Source: Isoetes taiwanensis
Lineage: Eukaryota; Streptophyta; Lycopodiopsida; Isoetales; Isoetaceae
Assembly (NCBI GenBank): GCA_021234155.1
Contig: JAJEKV010000015.1
Location: 10,750,101 to 10,814,100 of the forward strand
DNA: 64,000 nucleotides
Direction of reading: 5' to 3'
Under the pieces are notes generated by a model, which was not told the DNA's origin, ran no database searches, and worked only from the letters and a program-made list of their open reading frames with translations. Below, in pieces: positions 32,521 to 43,500 of the stretch. The translations under genes and the position numbers were made by a program. The stretch's first letter is position 1; each line of letters begins with the position of its first letter.

Positions 32521-33240
32521 CGAAACAAAAATTTCCATTGAAGGAAGTAATATACAACATAACCATCGATTGAAGGAGATAATTATTTCGATTGTGTTTC
32601 GGATACTTGATCGTATCACACCCATTTCATTGGCCATGCGATTGACATGCTCTCTACCCAATTCCATAGCTTGTGTTGTGTCCATCTCTCGAATAACCAC
32701 GCGTGATCTCGGAACTACAACACCCATGGCCTCGGCGATCGCGCCGAGATGTGAATCGGGCTCCCATTCTTCATCTTTGTCCATTGCTTCGCTCCGCCTA
32801 TAAGTTCGTTTTTGCAAGAGTTCGATGCGTTAGCATTCTCATTGTGGATGAGAGAGCTTCGCTTCTTCTTTGTGGTACTGATGCTCCCCGTGACCCAAGA
32901 ACCTCATCTTGGTCAATCTCCATGTCTTCTTCGGTGCGCTTCCATGTGTTTCTCCCACGTATTCAAACCGATGTTCAGCCTGTCAAGAAAGGCATGTACC
33001 CATCAAGCTTCTCATTAAGTGCACTCAATTTTTGAAAAGTGGGCTCTAGGGCTTCTGTACCTTTTTCCGTCTCTTCAAGCAAGCGCTTTGTTTCTTGCAT
33101 TCTCTCTTCGTAGGACTTAGCATCGAGGTTTTCCAAAATGGAATCCAACTTTGATGTCGGGTTGAGCTGGATCAGGCTCAACCCTCTCTGCTTTCGGCTC
33201 TTCCTCAAACCCATCGGCACTTGGATTGGCCATTTTATCC
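32520..33240 (-). pseudogene. decayed acidic coiled-coil protein, family unknown
   Basis: A minus-strand ATG at about 33231 opens MANPSADGFEEEPKAERVEP. A one-base slip then moves to a frame reading DSILENLDAKSYEERMQETK and RLLEETEKGTEALEPTFQKL, a short helical/coiled region. After stops, further minus-strand pieces (EEDMEIDQDE; MDKDEEWEPDSHLGAIAEAM, VIREMDTTQAMELGREHVNR) run to about 32560. All are highly charged and on one strand, as in the gag-like part of a decayed retroelement or a dead host gene. I cannot assign a family. Confidence 0.4.
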
Positions 33241-34780
33241 AAGTAGGCTATACTTATGAAAACAATAGAAGCTCGAGTAGGCAAGATCGCGGCCGCGATC
33301 TTGCTGAGCTGAAATGTTAGAAAATACCTTCTTTGAGGGAGTCCTTAGGTGCCATGGGATCGCGGGCGCGGGCCGAAGTTAATCGAAGTCTTTTGGAGTG
33401 GCTCGAGAAGGCGCCGGAGGGCTTAAGGCGCTTAGGCATTTTGAACGAAATCGCGGAGTCGAAATTTGTTTTTAAAGGTTTGAAGTTTCAATTTATAGAA
33501 CGCGGCCGCTGAAATTAATTGCCGCCCTCATAATTGCGCTGCGAAAAAACGCGGTCGGGCCATAATGGAATGACGTCGTGAAGTAATAATTAATTACCGG
33601 CCCGGCCAATCGTATTTATTCCTCGACATAAATGCGGCCGCGAATATACCCGTCCGAAAAGGCAAGTAATCCGTGAGGAAAGGTCCTTATCCACTTGGAC
33701 GCCCGCGTTCAAATTCGGGCGTAATTTCGACCTCGACACATTATGCGACCATAAATGCCCCAAAAATCCGGTTCTGGACGGACAAAGGATCGAGAATTTG
33801 AAATCGAGAACAAACCAATTCGAGAAAGCGGAAAAAGCCAATTCAAATTTCATTGTTTTGCAAGATCTTCGAGGCGCCGAGCTGCGCCCTAAGCCGGGCC
33901 AAGTTCGGGCAAGGATTTTTGCTGTAATTCGCGATCCATTGAAGGCGCTGACGAGGGCGCTGATAATCCGCTTGCAATCCGCCACTACACATTCAGAATT
34001 CTGCAACTGCATCGAATTCAGGGTTTCGGGCGAGGTAAAAGGCCTATTCTGATGCATATCCCTCACTGAAGTGAACTCAACGTCTATGTTGCCTTTGAAT
34101 TTTAATTATAACTACAACCTCCGAAGTCTCTGACTAACATCACTATGTATTGCATGGATTGATAAGATACCTCCCGATACTTTGTTGCAACTATGTAAAA
34201 AATAGATGTTCTAAGCAAAACCGTGGCTCTCGGTGTGTTTATTATACAATGTAAACGTGTTTCGTATATGCTTTCTTTCTCCATGTGGATGAAACTAAAC
34301 ACCGCTTTTTATGACACCGCAGCCTTCCGGACGGGTACAAGTTGACGTTGACGCCACCGGCTACAAGTTGACGTTGACGCCACCGGCTACAAGTTGACGT
34401 TGACGCCACCGTTTTCTGTGAGGTATGAGTAATGCTTTATTCTGTAAGTCAGTCGTATAACTTTGGTGCTCCACGAGATCGCGGTCGCGATACCTTCAAC
34501 CGTCTACACTTGCTATTGACCAATGAACTCCCAGCTATCGACAACTTTGAGTTGAAACCACTAGCTAGCCTCGAAATGTGATTTGCACGAGTTCTTATCG
34601 AAATAGCTAGTGTGAATGCTTGCAAAAAGCGCGACCGCGTTCTTACCCATGCTCGATAAGATCGCGGTGGCGATAGTCCCGAGCATTTTTTATTTTTCAG
34701 TTCCTATTTTTTGTAGTGGTTTGTGATCACAGTGCTTTCTGCTACGAGGATCGCGGCCGCCGCTTATTCACGACCTCTTG
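33241..34780. repeat. CpG-rich block with recurrent GATCGCGG-type palindromes
   Basis: A perfect 24-bp palindrome sits at 33281-33304, centred on GCGGCCGC with GATC on both sides. Related sites occur at about 33357 (GGATCGCGGGCGCGG), 33500 (ACGCGGCCGC), 33640 (TGCGGCCGCGA), 34476 (AGATCGCGGTCGCGATAC), 34628 (GCGCGACCGCG), 34659 (AGATCGCGGTGGCGATAG) and 34747 (GGATCGCGGCCGCCGC). Such CpG-dense motifs are rare in the rest of the window. Open frames on both strands (33590-34066) have arginine-rich composition expected from GC content and show no family. Confidence 0.6.
34333..34410. repeat. 26-bp minisatellite, three units
   Basis: Three near-identical head-to-tail units of GG(G/C)TACAAGTTGACGTTG + ACGCCACC at 34333-34358, 34359-34384 and 34385-34410. 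Each unit contains two TTGACG (W-box-like TTGAC) cores. Confidence 0.95.
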
Positions 34781-34839
34781 TTTGCGGGATGGCTGATGTA
34801 ATTCACCAGATCTGGCGGGGAAAAAGGTGGCGAAGGAAG

Positions 34840-35340
34840 AGTCCACAATTTCGGCGCCATCACAATTCGGTTCCTGAGGGTATGGTTGTCGCTTCAATTG
34901 TGAATGTTCGGATGGGCGATTACGCTACCAATTCGAAATGGAAATAGAAAAAATGGGTGAAGCCGTGGGGACTTTTGTGTTGTGGTACAAGAAGGACATT
35001 GTCGCTCAACTTGATAGAGATGAGGAAGCATGCACCCCACCAGTCGGATAAAGCGATAGACCGGCGGGACAGAGGGAATGAGGGGTTAGCCAAGAATGAG
35101 ACTAATCATGTGCAAGGGCTTTCTAGAGATGAGTTAGTTGAGAAGAGGCGTGCACACTCATGCATGAATCTTTGCTACATGGCTTATGCCTATGGTGTTA
35201 TCGTTTTGCCGATCCAAACCATGTTGTGTCCGGGACGTGAAGTTAGGGGAAGGCTCGATAGTCGCTACTATCATGAACATTTTTCCAATGCCCGAAAAGA
35301 TCTCTATGTGCTGCCGGGGCACTGTGCGTAAATGCCCCAA
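34840..35340 (+). pseudogene. transposon-related fragment (uncertain)
   Basis: The + strand reads FEMEIEKMGEAVGTFVLWYK then KDIVAQLDRDEEACTPP, followed by a stop. The 'GEAVGTFVLWxKxDI' pattern is reminiscent of the C-terminal part of plant CACTA/En-Spm-associated proteins. The ORF 34957-35331 overlaps in another frame and is probably not real. Nothing intact. Confidence 0.3.
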
Positions 35341-35653
35341 CCGCATGACCTTGTGAGATGGCCCATAGCCCTCGTGCTCGTTGATAACATTCGGTTTCTA
35401 CTCTTGTGGTTGCGGTGAAGGAGAAGGATGTGGAGAATGAACCTTACTCCATTAGACCCGAAATTGGCATCACCAAAAGAGACCTTACAAAGCATGGTCA
35501 ATCGGAGACCCGAGAACACGCCAAACCTGAGTAAATGTGAAAGAAAAACTAGTCTTTGAGGCTATTCTAGACTTCAGGTCATCAACGTGTTTGCATGAAA
35601 CGATCTTTGTGCAAATTTTACATCCCAGGAGATAGCTTGCATGAGAACCTTTT

Positions 35654-36307
35654 ATGGAACATGAAGTCCTCTGGGCGCTATTAACTTTTGCATATAACAT
35701 GCTAGATCTTTGCTCTGAAAATGGTGTAGTCCGCAAACTGATGTTGAATAACAAACAGGTGTGCGTGAAAGCATGGCATAAAGCCTATGGCATTCCCATT
35801 TCCACTTTTTACAAGTGGAAGAAGCTCTTCAATGATGGCCACAGAATTGCTGAGCACGGAAATACTGGGTCTAAGAAGCCAAGGTCTCATACTTTGGCTG
35901 GCAATGCTGTGCTATCTATGTTCATAGATGAAAACGCAGAGACGATGCCACACCGCTCGAAAATTACGAGCGAGGGTAGCAGACAAAATGTTAAGAGGCT
36001 ACCTTCTGTCTTGACTAAGAAGGATATACACCAAGAAGTAGATATTTCCGTTACAGAGATGACAGGCAAGCATATTTCTCCTTCGTCATTTCTGTCTGCT
36101 TGGAAAGAGAATCATTCAGAGGTATCAATAGCTAAGAGGATAGCATTTTCCAAGTGTAACACCTGTATTGTCATAAAGGAAAAGCTTGCTAAGACCAGAG
36201 ATCCAAACGAAAGAAGGGTACTTGCAATAGAGAGGAAATCGCATATGACGGCCCAGATTTCTTGCAGGGCCCAGATTTACATAATTACTATATCATTCAT
36301 AACATGA
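35654..36307 (+). pseudogene. transposase-like protein, N-terminal part
   Basis: One uninterrupted 217-codon frame. It reads VCVKAWHKAYGIPISTFYKW (a DNA-binding, helix-turn-helix-like segment), then AEHGNTGSKKPRSHTLAGNA, FIDENAETMPHRSKITSEGS, and CNTCIVIKEKLAKTRDPNER with a paired-cysteine motif (C-x2-C), then HMTAQISCRAQIY. From memory this architecture recurs in a high-copy family in mosses and ferns that appears to be a DNA-transposon or related protein. The conserved part where a DDE catalytic core should start is missing: the frame ends in an unrelated tail just after the zinc-like motif. Probably a truncated mobile-element protein; function inferred only by resemblance. Confidence 0.45.
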
Positions 36308-36639
36308 AAGTTACAATAGACTAGTTATTATTTGTTACGCTCTGCGTTTTCCATCTCAACACAAGAGCTCTTACACTATACAATGCTAAACAGGTGATTC
36401 ATTCATCTTCAGGATCTGTAGTAGTGATCCCTGATATCTCATAGCTCATTCGCCGGGAAGCCAAATCGGATGGATCATTACACACGATTTGACGCAGGGC
36501 AACGAATCTCGGCCCAAAGCTTTTCTTAGCGGTAGGGATCAAGAAGAAGATGCCTGTCTAGGCAACCAACAAGATCAGAGTGGCTCATTGAGCACTTGAT
36601 CGCCTCGATGTGGTGAATTGATGAAGGCAAATAATCCAT

Positions 36640-37446
36640 GGGAGAGGAATGAACTTTAGCCCCGAAGTGAGAAGCTTTTATAGTGAGGTAGAATTATTGA
36701 GGTGAATTATTGGGGTAGACTTGGCGCCATTATTGCTCGTGGTATAAGACCGTTGTATAAATACAAGTATAATACATCTTTCGTGATGGATATATGTATG
36801 CGTACTAATATGCGTATGTTTCAAAACATGTTTGCTTGACGAATTTAGCTATGATTGAATTCAATGACAGCTTGCAGAATAAGTGGAGGTGGGATAGCAC
36901 ATCGTTACAATATACTCAGTTAAGGTGCATTGATATTACATCCTTAATCGGAATGCTATTACATCCTTACTTAGTTATTAGGTACCCATGTCATTATTAC
37001 ATTATTAGCGGTGCAGATTCACTCGTCATCAACATCAAAGCTCGTGATGCCATTCAGCTCATAGATCTCCGATCGAGGAAGCCGATAAATATGGACTTTA
37101 ACGCGAAAGTGAGCTTCCCCGCAAACACTAGCAGGTCCATCAGCTTTAGATAAGAGCCATGGATCAAGCTTTAACGCTATTTCTAGCCAGCGATTAAGCC
37201 CAGATCGTTGTAGCTCAAGTAACACTTGAAAGAGCGGATGTGCTCGGACCCAGGCATCGAGGAAGCCATGGAAGATGAATGGCCTCTACCCCCTCGTGAA
37301 GCCGTTTTTATAGTGAAGTAAAATTATTGATGTGAATTATTGGCGTACAATGTAGGGCCATTATTGAGCTTATACGAGTGTCATGTACACGTACAAGTAT
37401 AACACAAAATTTGTATGTATATGTGTATGTTAATTACCTCATGTTT
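36640..37446. repeat. two diverged ~190-bp direct repeats
   Basis: About 36655-36835 and 37280-37446 share, in order, AAGC(Y)KTTTTATAGTGARGTA, GTGAATTATTGG, GCCATTATTG, TACAAGTATAA and a TATGTATATG-rich end. The spacer includes an unassigned + strand frame. No gene recognised. Confidence 0.6.
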
Positions 37447-37596
37447 GTTGGGGTCGAGTACTAGGTGAAAGTATTCGTGCTTGAGCAAATAAGGTGTGCT
37501 CAAAATTCTCAAAATTGCGTTATTTTATCCAATTAATGAAATCATGCTTCCTTCTTGCTCAAACCTCAAACGGAGAACTGCCAAATGTTATAAGTT

Positions 37597-37700
37597 TTGG
37601 AAAAAGCTTGCAAGAGGGTTGCGTGTGCCACCGCCATAGCTGAATCTCGCAGGTTTGTCACTTCCCCTTCCCTCTATTTCCTCTCTGAGCCGATGGAATC
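37597..37700. repeat. ~100-bp direct repeat flanking the LINE, copy 1
   Basis: TTTTGGAAAAAGCTTGCAAG through CATAGCTGAATCTCGCAGG to TTCCTCTCTGAGC recurs with about ten changes at 40492-40593. The two copies bracket the LINE, so the LINE lies between members of a local duplication. Confidence 0.8.
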
Positions 37701-37729
37701 TCTAGTTCTTGACACTTTTTTCTGTTCTT

Positions 37730-39955
37730 TATCCCTTCACAATGGCCATCTTCCAAATGCTGCACTTGTAGACAGGAGAACCAAGGGGGCGGGTCCAATG
37801 TGGTGGATTATCTGTTGGTTGAGGAACAGGATCTGCACCTGGTTACCCATTTTTCCATTGGAACAGACACTGGGGACGAGGAAGTGGACTCGGACCACTA
37901 GCCCCTGTTCGTGCATCTCCATTGGCAAGCTCCCCATGCATCTACTGTCTCAACACCCCAGATGTCCCATACTTGCTACTGGATTCGGCCGGCTCGGGGA
38001 CATATGCCCAACCGCTGAGCATGATCATCGGCGGGATGTCATCAACTCCCCACACTTCAGCAAAGAACCGCTTTCGATGGCATCCGCTTCTCGACAACGA
38101 AATGAGAGATGCTTTGGGAGAGGCGGCTCACGGCGAACCTCGGCGCCGCCACCTTCCAATGGACCACCGGATGGTTCGATGATGAGTGCGAGGGAGCTCA
38201 AACGCACACAGACCAAAATCATCGATCCCACCTCCCCCACAGTCCATCGTTCCAATACCGCTCCTTCCTCAAGAACAAGAAAGCCAGATACCTCGCAGAG
38301 CATCAGCTACAAATGTTTGGTCTCCTGGATCGGCACCCCAAGACATTCTGGAGAAGGGTCTTGAGCAAGACTGCGCAGCCCACAGGGAACATCAACGACC
38401 CGCTCGGGGGCCGGACACCAGTCCCTCCACAGATAGGCATGGCTCTGGTCATCACAGAGGGGGATGGGCCTACAACGTCTAGCTAATGGGAAGGCAGCAG
38501 GCATGCAGGCGGAACTTCTGAAATGGGTTGGACCTCCACTGGTGCCTGTCCTCACGGCATTCAATAAAGCATTGCAAGAAGGCTTCCCTCCGCAGTGGAC
38601 CACTAGTAGAGTTGTGCCCATGTACAAGGCAGGGGACCCTCAATGCCCGGCCAACTATCGTACTATTATGGTCAGCTCTCTCTTTGTAAAACTGTTCGCT
38701 GGCATCCTTGAGCAGCGGCTGACAATATGGGCGGAGGAGGCAGATATGCGAGCTCTCACACAGGCAGGTTTTCGGCCCAGGCATTCCACCATTGATCATA
38801 TCTTCACTCTGCACACATTGATTGAGGATAGCAGGAATCACTGACAAAACCTGTACTGTTGTTCCGTGGATTTCGCAAAAACTTTTGACACAGTGCCACG
38901 GGGCAGGTTATGGGAGAGACTCCGGCAGCTGGGGACCCCCTTTGACTTGCAAAATGCAGTATATAGGCTATACGAGGCATGCTCAGGCCGTATCACATCG
39001 TCAGGATAGTCGGTAATCAGTAGTATTGGAGTGCGTAAAGTCCACGGTTCCATACCAGATCCTACTCCAGGAGACAGGTTTTCTACCCCTTCAACGGGGT
39101 GCACTGGAACGCCATATCATTTACTTCCAGAAGGTGGTCGCTATGGGTGATACACGTTTACCCAACCTTGCTTTGGCCATGGCGATGGGTCCCCAATGCC
39201 TGAAAGCCTGCTGGAAGGACAAGCAAGCTCAGTGGTTCTTACGCTGGGGTGTATAGGCAAACAGATGCGTGCATGTAAGGACAAAGAAAGATCACAAAGC
39301 ACTTAAGCTGTACTTAGATGCTACTTTCCTTCGCAAGCTCTGGGATGCAGATGCTCTGATGCACGTTAAGCTGGCACACTATCAGCAGCAAGTCAATCCT
39401 AGACTCACGAGAGGCCCACACCAGTACTTGTACACCCAGTTGCCCATGAAGAAGCACAGACTTATAGCTTCCATTCGCACAAGTGCACATCGCCTCTGCA
39501 TTGAGACAGGACGTTGGGCTCGGGAAGCACGAGAGCAAAGGCTTTGCCAGTGTTGCCACCAGGGCGCCATTGAGGATGAATGTCATGCCCTCCAGATCTG
39601 CCTAGCATTTGTCCATATCCGGGAGCGGTATGTCCGATTACTAGTGCTTGGCCAACCGTTGCATGAGTTGTTGAATACGGCATCAATGGGTTTGTTGGGG
39701 TCATACCTCCAGGAGGTTATGGATGCACGGACTCAGCTGTGTCCTCCGGGATGGTATTGAACGGTCCTATACAATTGTACAGCGTGCCAGCATACTTATT
39801 ACTGCTAAGGTTTTTCCCTCGAAAACCCTTCGGGGCGGGGGTTTTTTAATCCTGTCAGTAATACGCTTGCTGCTCTCTTTTTGTTTGGGTCCCATAGGCC
39901 AGTCGGTCTCCATGGATGCTAAAAAATCTATTCTATTCTATTCATTCTTTGCCTC
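37730..39955 (+). mobile_element. LINE (non-LTR retrotransposon), 5'-truncated and decayed
   Basis: Starts within the endonuclease (VVDYLLVEEQDLHL; SDH-PLFVHL pattern near 37810-37910). RT motifs follow at 38464-38844: NGKAAGMQAELLKW, FPPQWTTSRVVPMYKAGDPQ, NYRTIMVSSLFVKLFAGILE, QAGFRPRHSTIDHIFTLHTL, then after a stop, SVDFAKTFDTVPRGRLWERL. The catalytic YADD block is missing, apparently deleted near 39000-39060. The C-terminal part at 39269-39760 has QRLCQCCHQGAIEDECHALQ, a zinc-finger end common in this LINE type. The 3' region holds a hairpin (39789-39872) and a short TCTAT-repeat tail (about 39929-39950). LINEs move by target-primed reverse transcription; this copy cannot. Confidence 0.85.
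39789..39872 (+). repeat. hairpin with conserved ~45-nt tip, copy 2, in the LINE 3' region
   Basis: Arms 39789-39804 and 39856-39871: TATTACTG pairs with CAGTAATA, and AGCA with TGCT outside. The tip at 39805-39854 matches the tip of the 12874-12963 hairpin almost base for base. It lies between the end of the LINE frame and the TCTAT tail, so it is part of the LINE 3' untranslated region. Confidence 0.85.
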
Positions 39956-40491
39956 TAGAGAAGAAGCCGCAACAACTCTAGTGTTATTGCCAAACTCAGC
40001 TCTCTTTGAAATTTTGTGAATTGTCAGACTACAAAAGAGCATACCATTTCGGCTGGAAGGGAGAAAGAAAATTTGAAGCAGATAGATAAAAACTTTGGCG
40101 TAACTCTGATGGTGAGAGCTAGAGCCATTGCAAAGAAAGGAGCCAAACCCATAGCCTGGAAAGAAGCCCCGGAGCTCCATAGCCCAGTAGAAATAAAACA
40201 CCACGATTTCATCTACCGGAAATGGAATACCTTGGCTTAAGAAAAAGTTTCTACCTATTTCGCTTGATTGATTTGTGCGAAAAATAATGGCTTACTGCTA
40301 TAGCTTGCATTGTGCCGAAAGGCATTCATCCAGTGAAAACTCCCTTTCTCAAGGTTGGACTTTTTTTGCAAACCTTCTGCAATCTCCTGCTTCCAAACAC
40401 AACAAAGCTATAGTGCCTCCAGCAATGCTCAACTTATTTTGGGCAAAAGCACGGATTTGCCATCGCCGCCAGTGTAGAGCATTTTGAAGTT

Positions 40492-40593
40492 TTGGGAAAA
40501 GCTTGCAAAAGGGTTGCATGTGCCGCTGCCATAGCTGAATCTCGCAGGTTTGTCACTTCCCCTTCCTCGTGCTTCCTCTCTAAGCTGACACAA
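40492..40593. repeat. ~100-bp direct repeat flanking the LINE, copy 2
   Basis: Partner of 37597-37700; starts TTTTGGGAAAAGCTTGCAAA. Confidence 0.8.
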
Positions 40594-42900
40594 ACTGCTA
40601 TAGAAGACTTTGGTGACGAACATGCATTCTTGCGCTTCAACTTTAATTGTTTCTTTAAGTTCCTTGCTCTATTTTTTTAGCCTATATTTCCCCGTCTGAA
40701 AGCATTCAGAATTTTTCTCTGTTATAATAAGTTACCTCCATTCAGCAACTAAACTGTCATGGAAATGCAAGAACACCAGAGCCAGCTTTTGCTTGAATGC
40801 ATGGTTGTGACTAATGAATGGAGTTTTTGTCTCTTTTCTCTGCAAACATGCATAGAATTCCTGTATTTTTTAGGGTTGTCATATTCCACTGTCACAAAAT
40901 CCCATGTGTGTTAGTATTCTGATCCATATTCAAAAGCCCTGATCATTTGCCATTGCTTTTGGCAGGGCTTCCTTCATATTTAGGAGTTACAAAGAAAGCA
41001 AATCCGTCGCCTTTGAGCAAATCGTATTTAGGAGCAGCATTGTGAGCTTTGAGCACATAATCCTAAACATAGCATTAGCAGCCTATGGCAACATGGACAG
41101 CTTCACCCAAAGCGTTCATTTTTTCACATGGGACAATGCACAGCTTGGAAGGTACGAGAAAATGTGGGAGTTATTGCAATTATTCTTCTCCAACTATTGG
41201 ATCCATAAATTGAACCCTTGGTCATTATGCTATACTCCAAGGGAAGTGGGATGAGGCCATGGTCGTATTAGCATCTCATGTCTCCCTATGCTTACTGTAC
41301 TACTCTTTGCATTCACATCCACAAAACCACAATCTTTGTTTGTTTGGAAATAAGGTAATCTAAGACCACTTTCTGTATCTGTATCTGAGAAAACATCTAT
41401 TCTACTTGATGCCCTGCTAAGAAGTAAAACCTCTGGTTGATTGAATGTAACCAAGACCAATAAGGCTTCTCTGGAGAATGGAAAACCCAAAAAAATGCTA
41501 GTTATGCATGCTACAATGTGCAAACAAATGTGACTAATGGAAGTGACTTCAGGCAACCATCATTTGCACGCTCTGGGTTGTTGCTTTTGCGCGTATTTAT
41601 TCTCCGAAGTCCAGGAGGCTTCATCTTCTTTCAAGGCTCTGAGAAGGAACGAAGGAACAAATCTCTGTGAATGCACATTTATCTATACATAAAACCTGTA
41701 ATTGGCTTACCAACTAGAAATATAATCGGATTTTTCTATCAATGGTGAGCCCTAATAAAGCTCCTATTGCCCAATCACTATAGTCTGCTCACCATTTCCA
41801 TAAACCCACTATTAAGAATTTAACCTTATTAGTATTAGCTTATATTGCATGTCTCTTAGACAATGAATGTATAAAACTGTTTCAAATTCCCATACCATAT
41901 TTCCCCTTTCTACATCATTGTAACTATGGTGATCCATAATAGCCACAATCTAAGCCAGGAAGTAGGTTGGTAATTATCAACCAGTAAGTAAGTTGGTAAA
42001 GTACGTAGGTAGTGCTAAAGGCAAGCCTGCTAATTACATAGTGATTGTTGACATACACGTCATCTTCCCATAAAGGCCATGCTAATTTTAATCTGTATTG
42101 TTCCATGCTAATTTTACTTGTATCGTTCCAATTTTGTTGGATGTCCCAAAGGACAACACGTGGGACTCGACGTCCACAGTTACAAGTACATATTGGTGGC
42201 ATATTTGAAGTTACATTTATCTTAACATGCAGATTTCTACATTTATCTTAACATACAGATTTCCATTGTTGCAATGCAAGTTGTCCATTATGATGTGGTT
42301 TTTAGCCATCGTCAACTCCACAGGACTTGCCATGTGGCAAAATTTTAGGTCCTGCCGAATAAAGAGCTAAATTTTTCCTTCTCTGCCGGTTGAATTTGCT
42401 CTACTCTGTTATATTCTAAAACGTTGTTATTAAAGCTCTTTACTAAAATTTGACGTACGAACATATTTTCCAGACTTTCTAGAACATATTTTCCAATGTA
42501 TATTATTTCTATTGTGCCTTAGTTCAGTGAAATAGTTTGTTTCATATGTTATGTTGTTGTTCATTACATGCAGGGTGAAGGATGATAAACTTAAAAGACC
42601 CCATGACACCTATTACCCTGTGCTTTGTGCTTGTTGTTCTTCTTGTGGTGCAGGTAACAAGGTCTTTTACTCCTTGCTATGTTTCTTGGTATAAATGATA
42701 TGTTTTAAAGATGGATTCCTTGGTAGAGTCAGAGACTACTCGAGGTCCTTCAAAAAGATTATGTGATTGATGTGTAAAAATGTAATTTATTTAAGTTTCT
42801 CACTACAAGTTAAACAAGTCTGTGTTTGTACTTGTACAGTTATTAAAGTAATTTGATATTATGCAAAGCATGGGGGAGTGGTTCACATTGGATGAGTTAG
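40594..42900. other. intergenic, no gene recognised
   Basis: About 40960-41255 has an open + strand stretch (VAFEQIVFRSSIVSFEHIIL, NIALAAYGNMDSFTQSVHFF) that has a faint PPR-like feel but no clear repeat register. The rest is AT-rich. Confidence 0.35.
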
Positions 42901-43500
42901 AGAAATAAGGCAAATCCTATATAAAGAAGTCCAGTTTCTCTCTTACAGTTCATCGAGTTCTTGGCTTCTCAACTCAGTTTTTGGCTTCAAAGATCTTTGC
43001 CGAATTAAGGAGCTTCAAAGATATTCGCGGACTTAAGGAGCTTCAAAGATCTTTGTCGGATCTCTTTTCAATTGCCAGTCTGTTCTTAACTTCTTAGCTC
43101 AGTTCTTAGTTTTTCAGTTGCAAATCTCAGAACCTTGTATTCTTCGCAGGCAAAGCTTCAAAGATCTATTTATATTTCGTAGGTAGTGCTCCAAAGATAT
43201 CGCAGGCAGAGCTCCCATTTCATAGATCTTCTATTTCTATTTCGCAGACAGATCTTCCCTATTTGCTTCCCTATTTCGCAGGCAGATCATGGGTGACGCC
43301 GGTCGGAGACCCCATCTGCAAAACCAGGAATGGAGTCTCAACCTCCATTCCCCTATACAACGCAGACTTTTTGGCGACAACGAACAGGAACTTGGGACGG
43401 CAGAACAACACTTGTGGCAGCAACCAGCCTCAGAACCAGTTTCGATTATGCTCGGCAACCTGATTCAGATATTTTGCGCCTAGTTTAAGAGACACAGACA
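42901..43500 (+). other. LTR-like promoter/leader region with short ORF
   Basis: CTATATAAAG at about 42918-42927 is a good TATA box. It is followed by a CTTC-rich leader, a 28-bp repeat array (42984-43067), several CGCAGGCAGA/TCTTC repeats and a 64-codon ORF at 43289-43483 (MGDAGRRPHLQNQEWSLNLH). The layout resembles an LTR R/U5 and internal leader of a small retroelement. I find no second LTR and no pol. The ORF may not be translated. Confidence 0.4.
42984..43067. repeat. 28-bp minisatellite, three units
   Basis: Units GCTTCAAAGATCTTTGCCG + AATTAAGGA at 42984-43011, 43012-43039 and 43040-43067, diverging towards the right. Confidence 0.9.

Noticed and set aside
33590-34066. 158-codon minus-strand frame in the CpG-rich block, with an opposing + strand frame
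   Set aside because: Arg/Ser-rich on both strands as expected from GC-rich DNA; no recognisable fold or supporting exon structure.
34976-35331. 124-codon + strand frame as a gene
   Set aside because: The neighbouring frame (GEAVGTFVLWYKKDI) looks like the real coding remnant; this one is an overlapping shadow.
40960-41255. PPR-like gene
   Set aside because: A single faint helical stretch without the 35-residue repeat register or neighbouring repeats.
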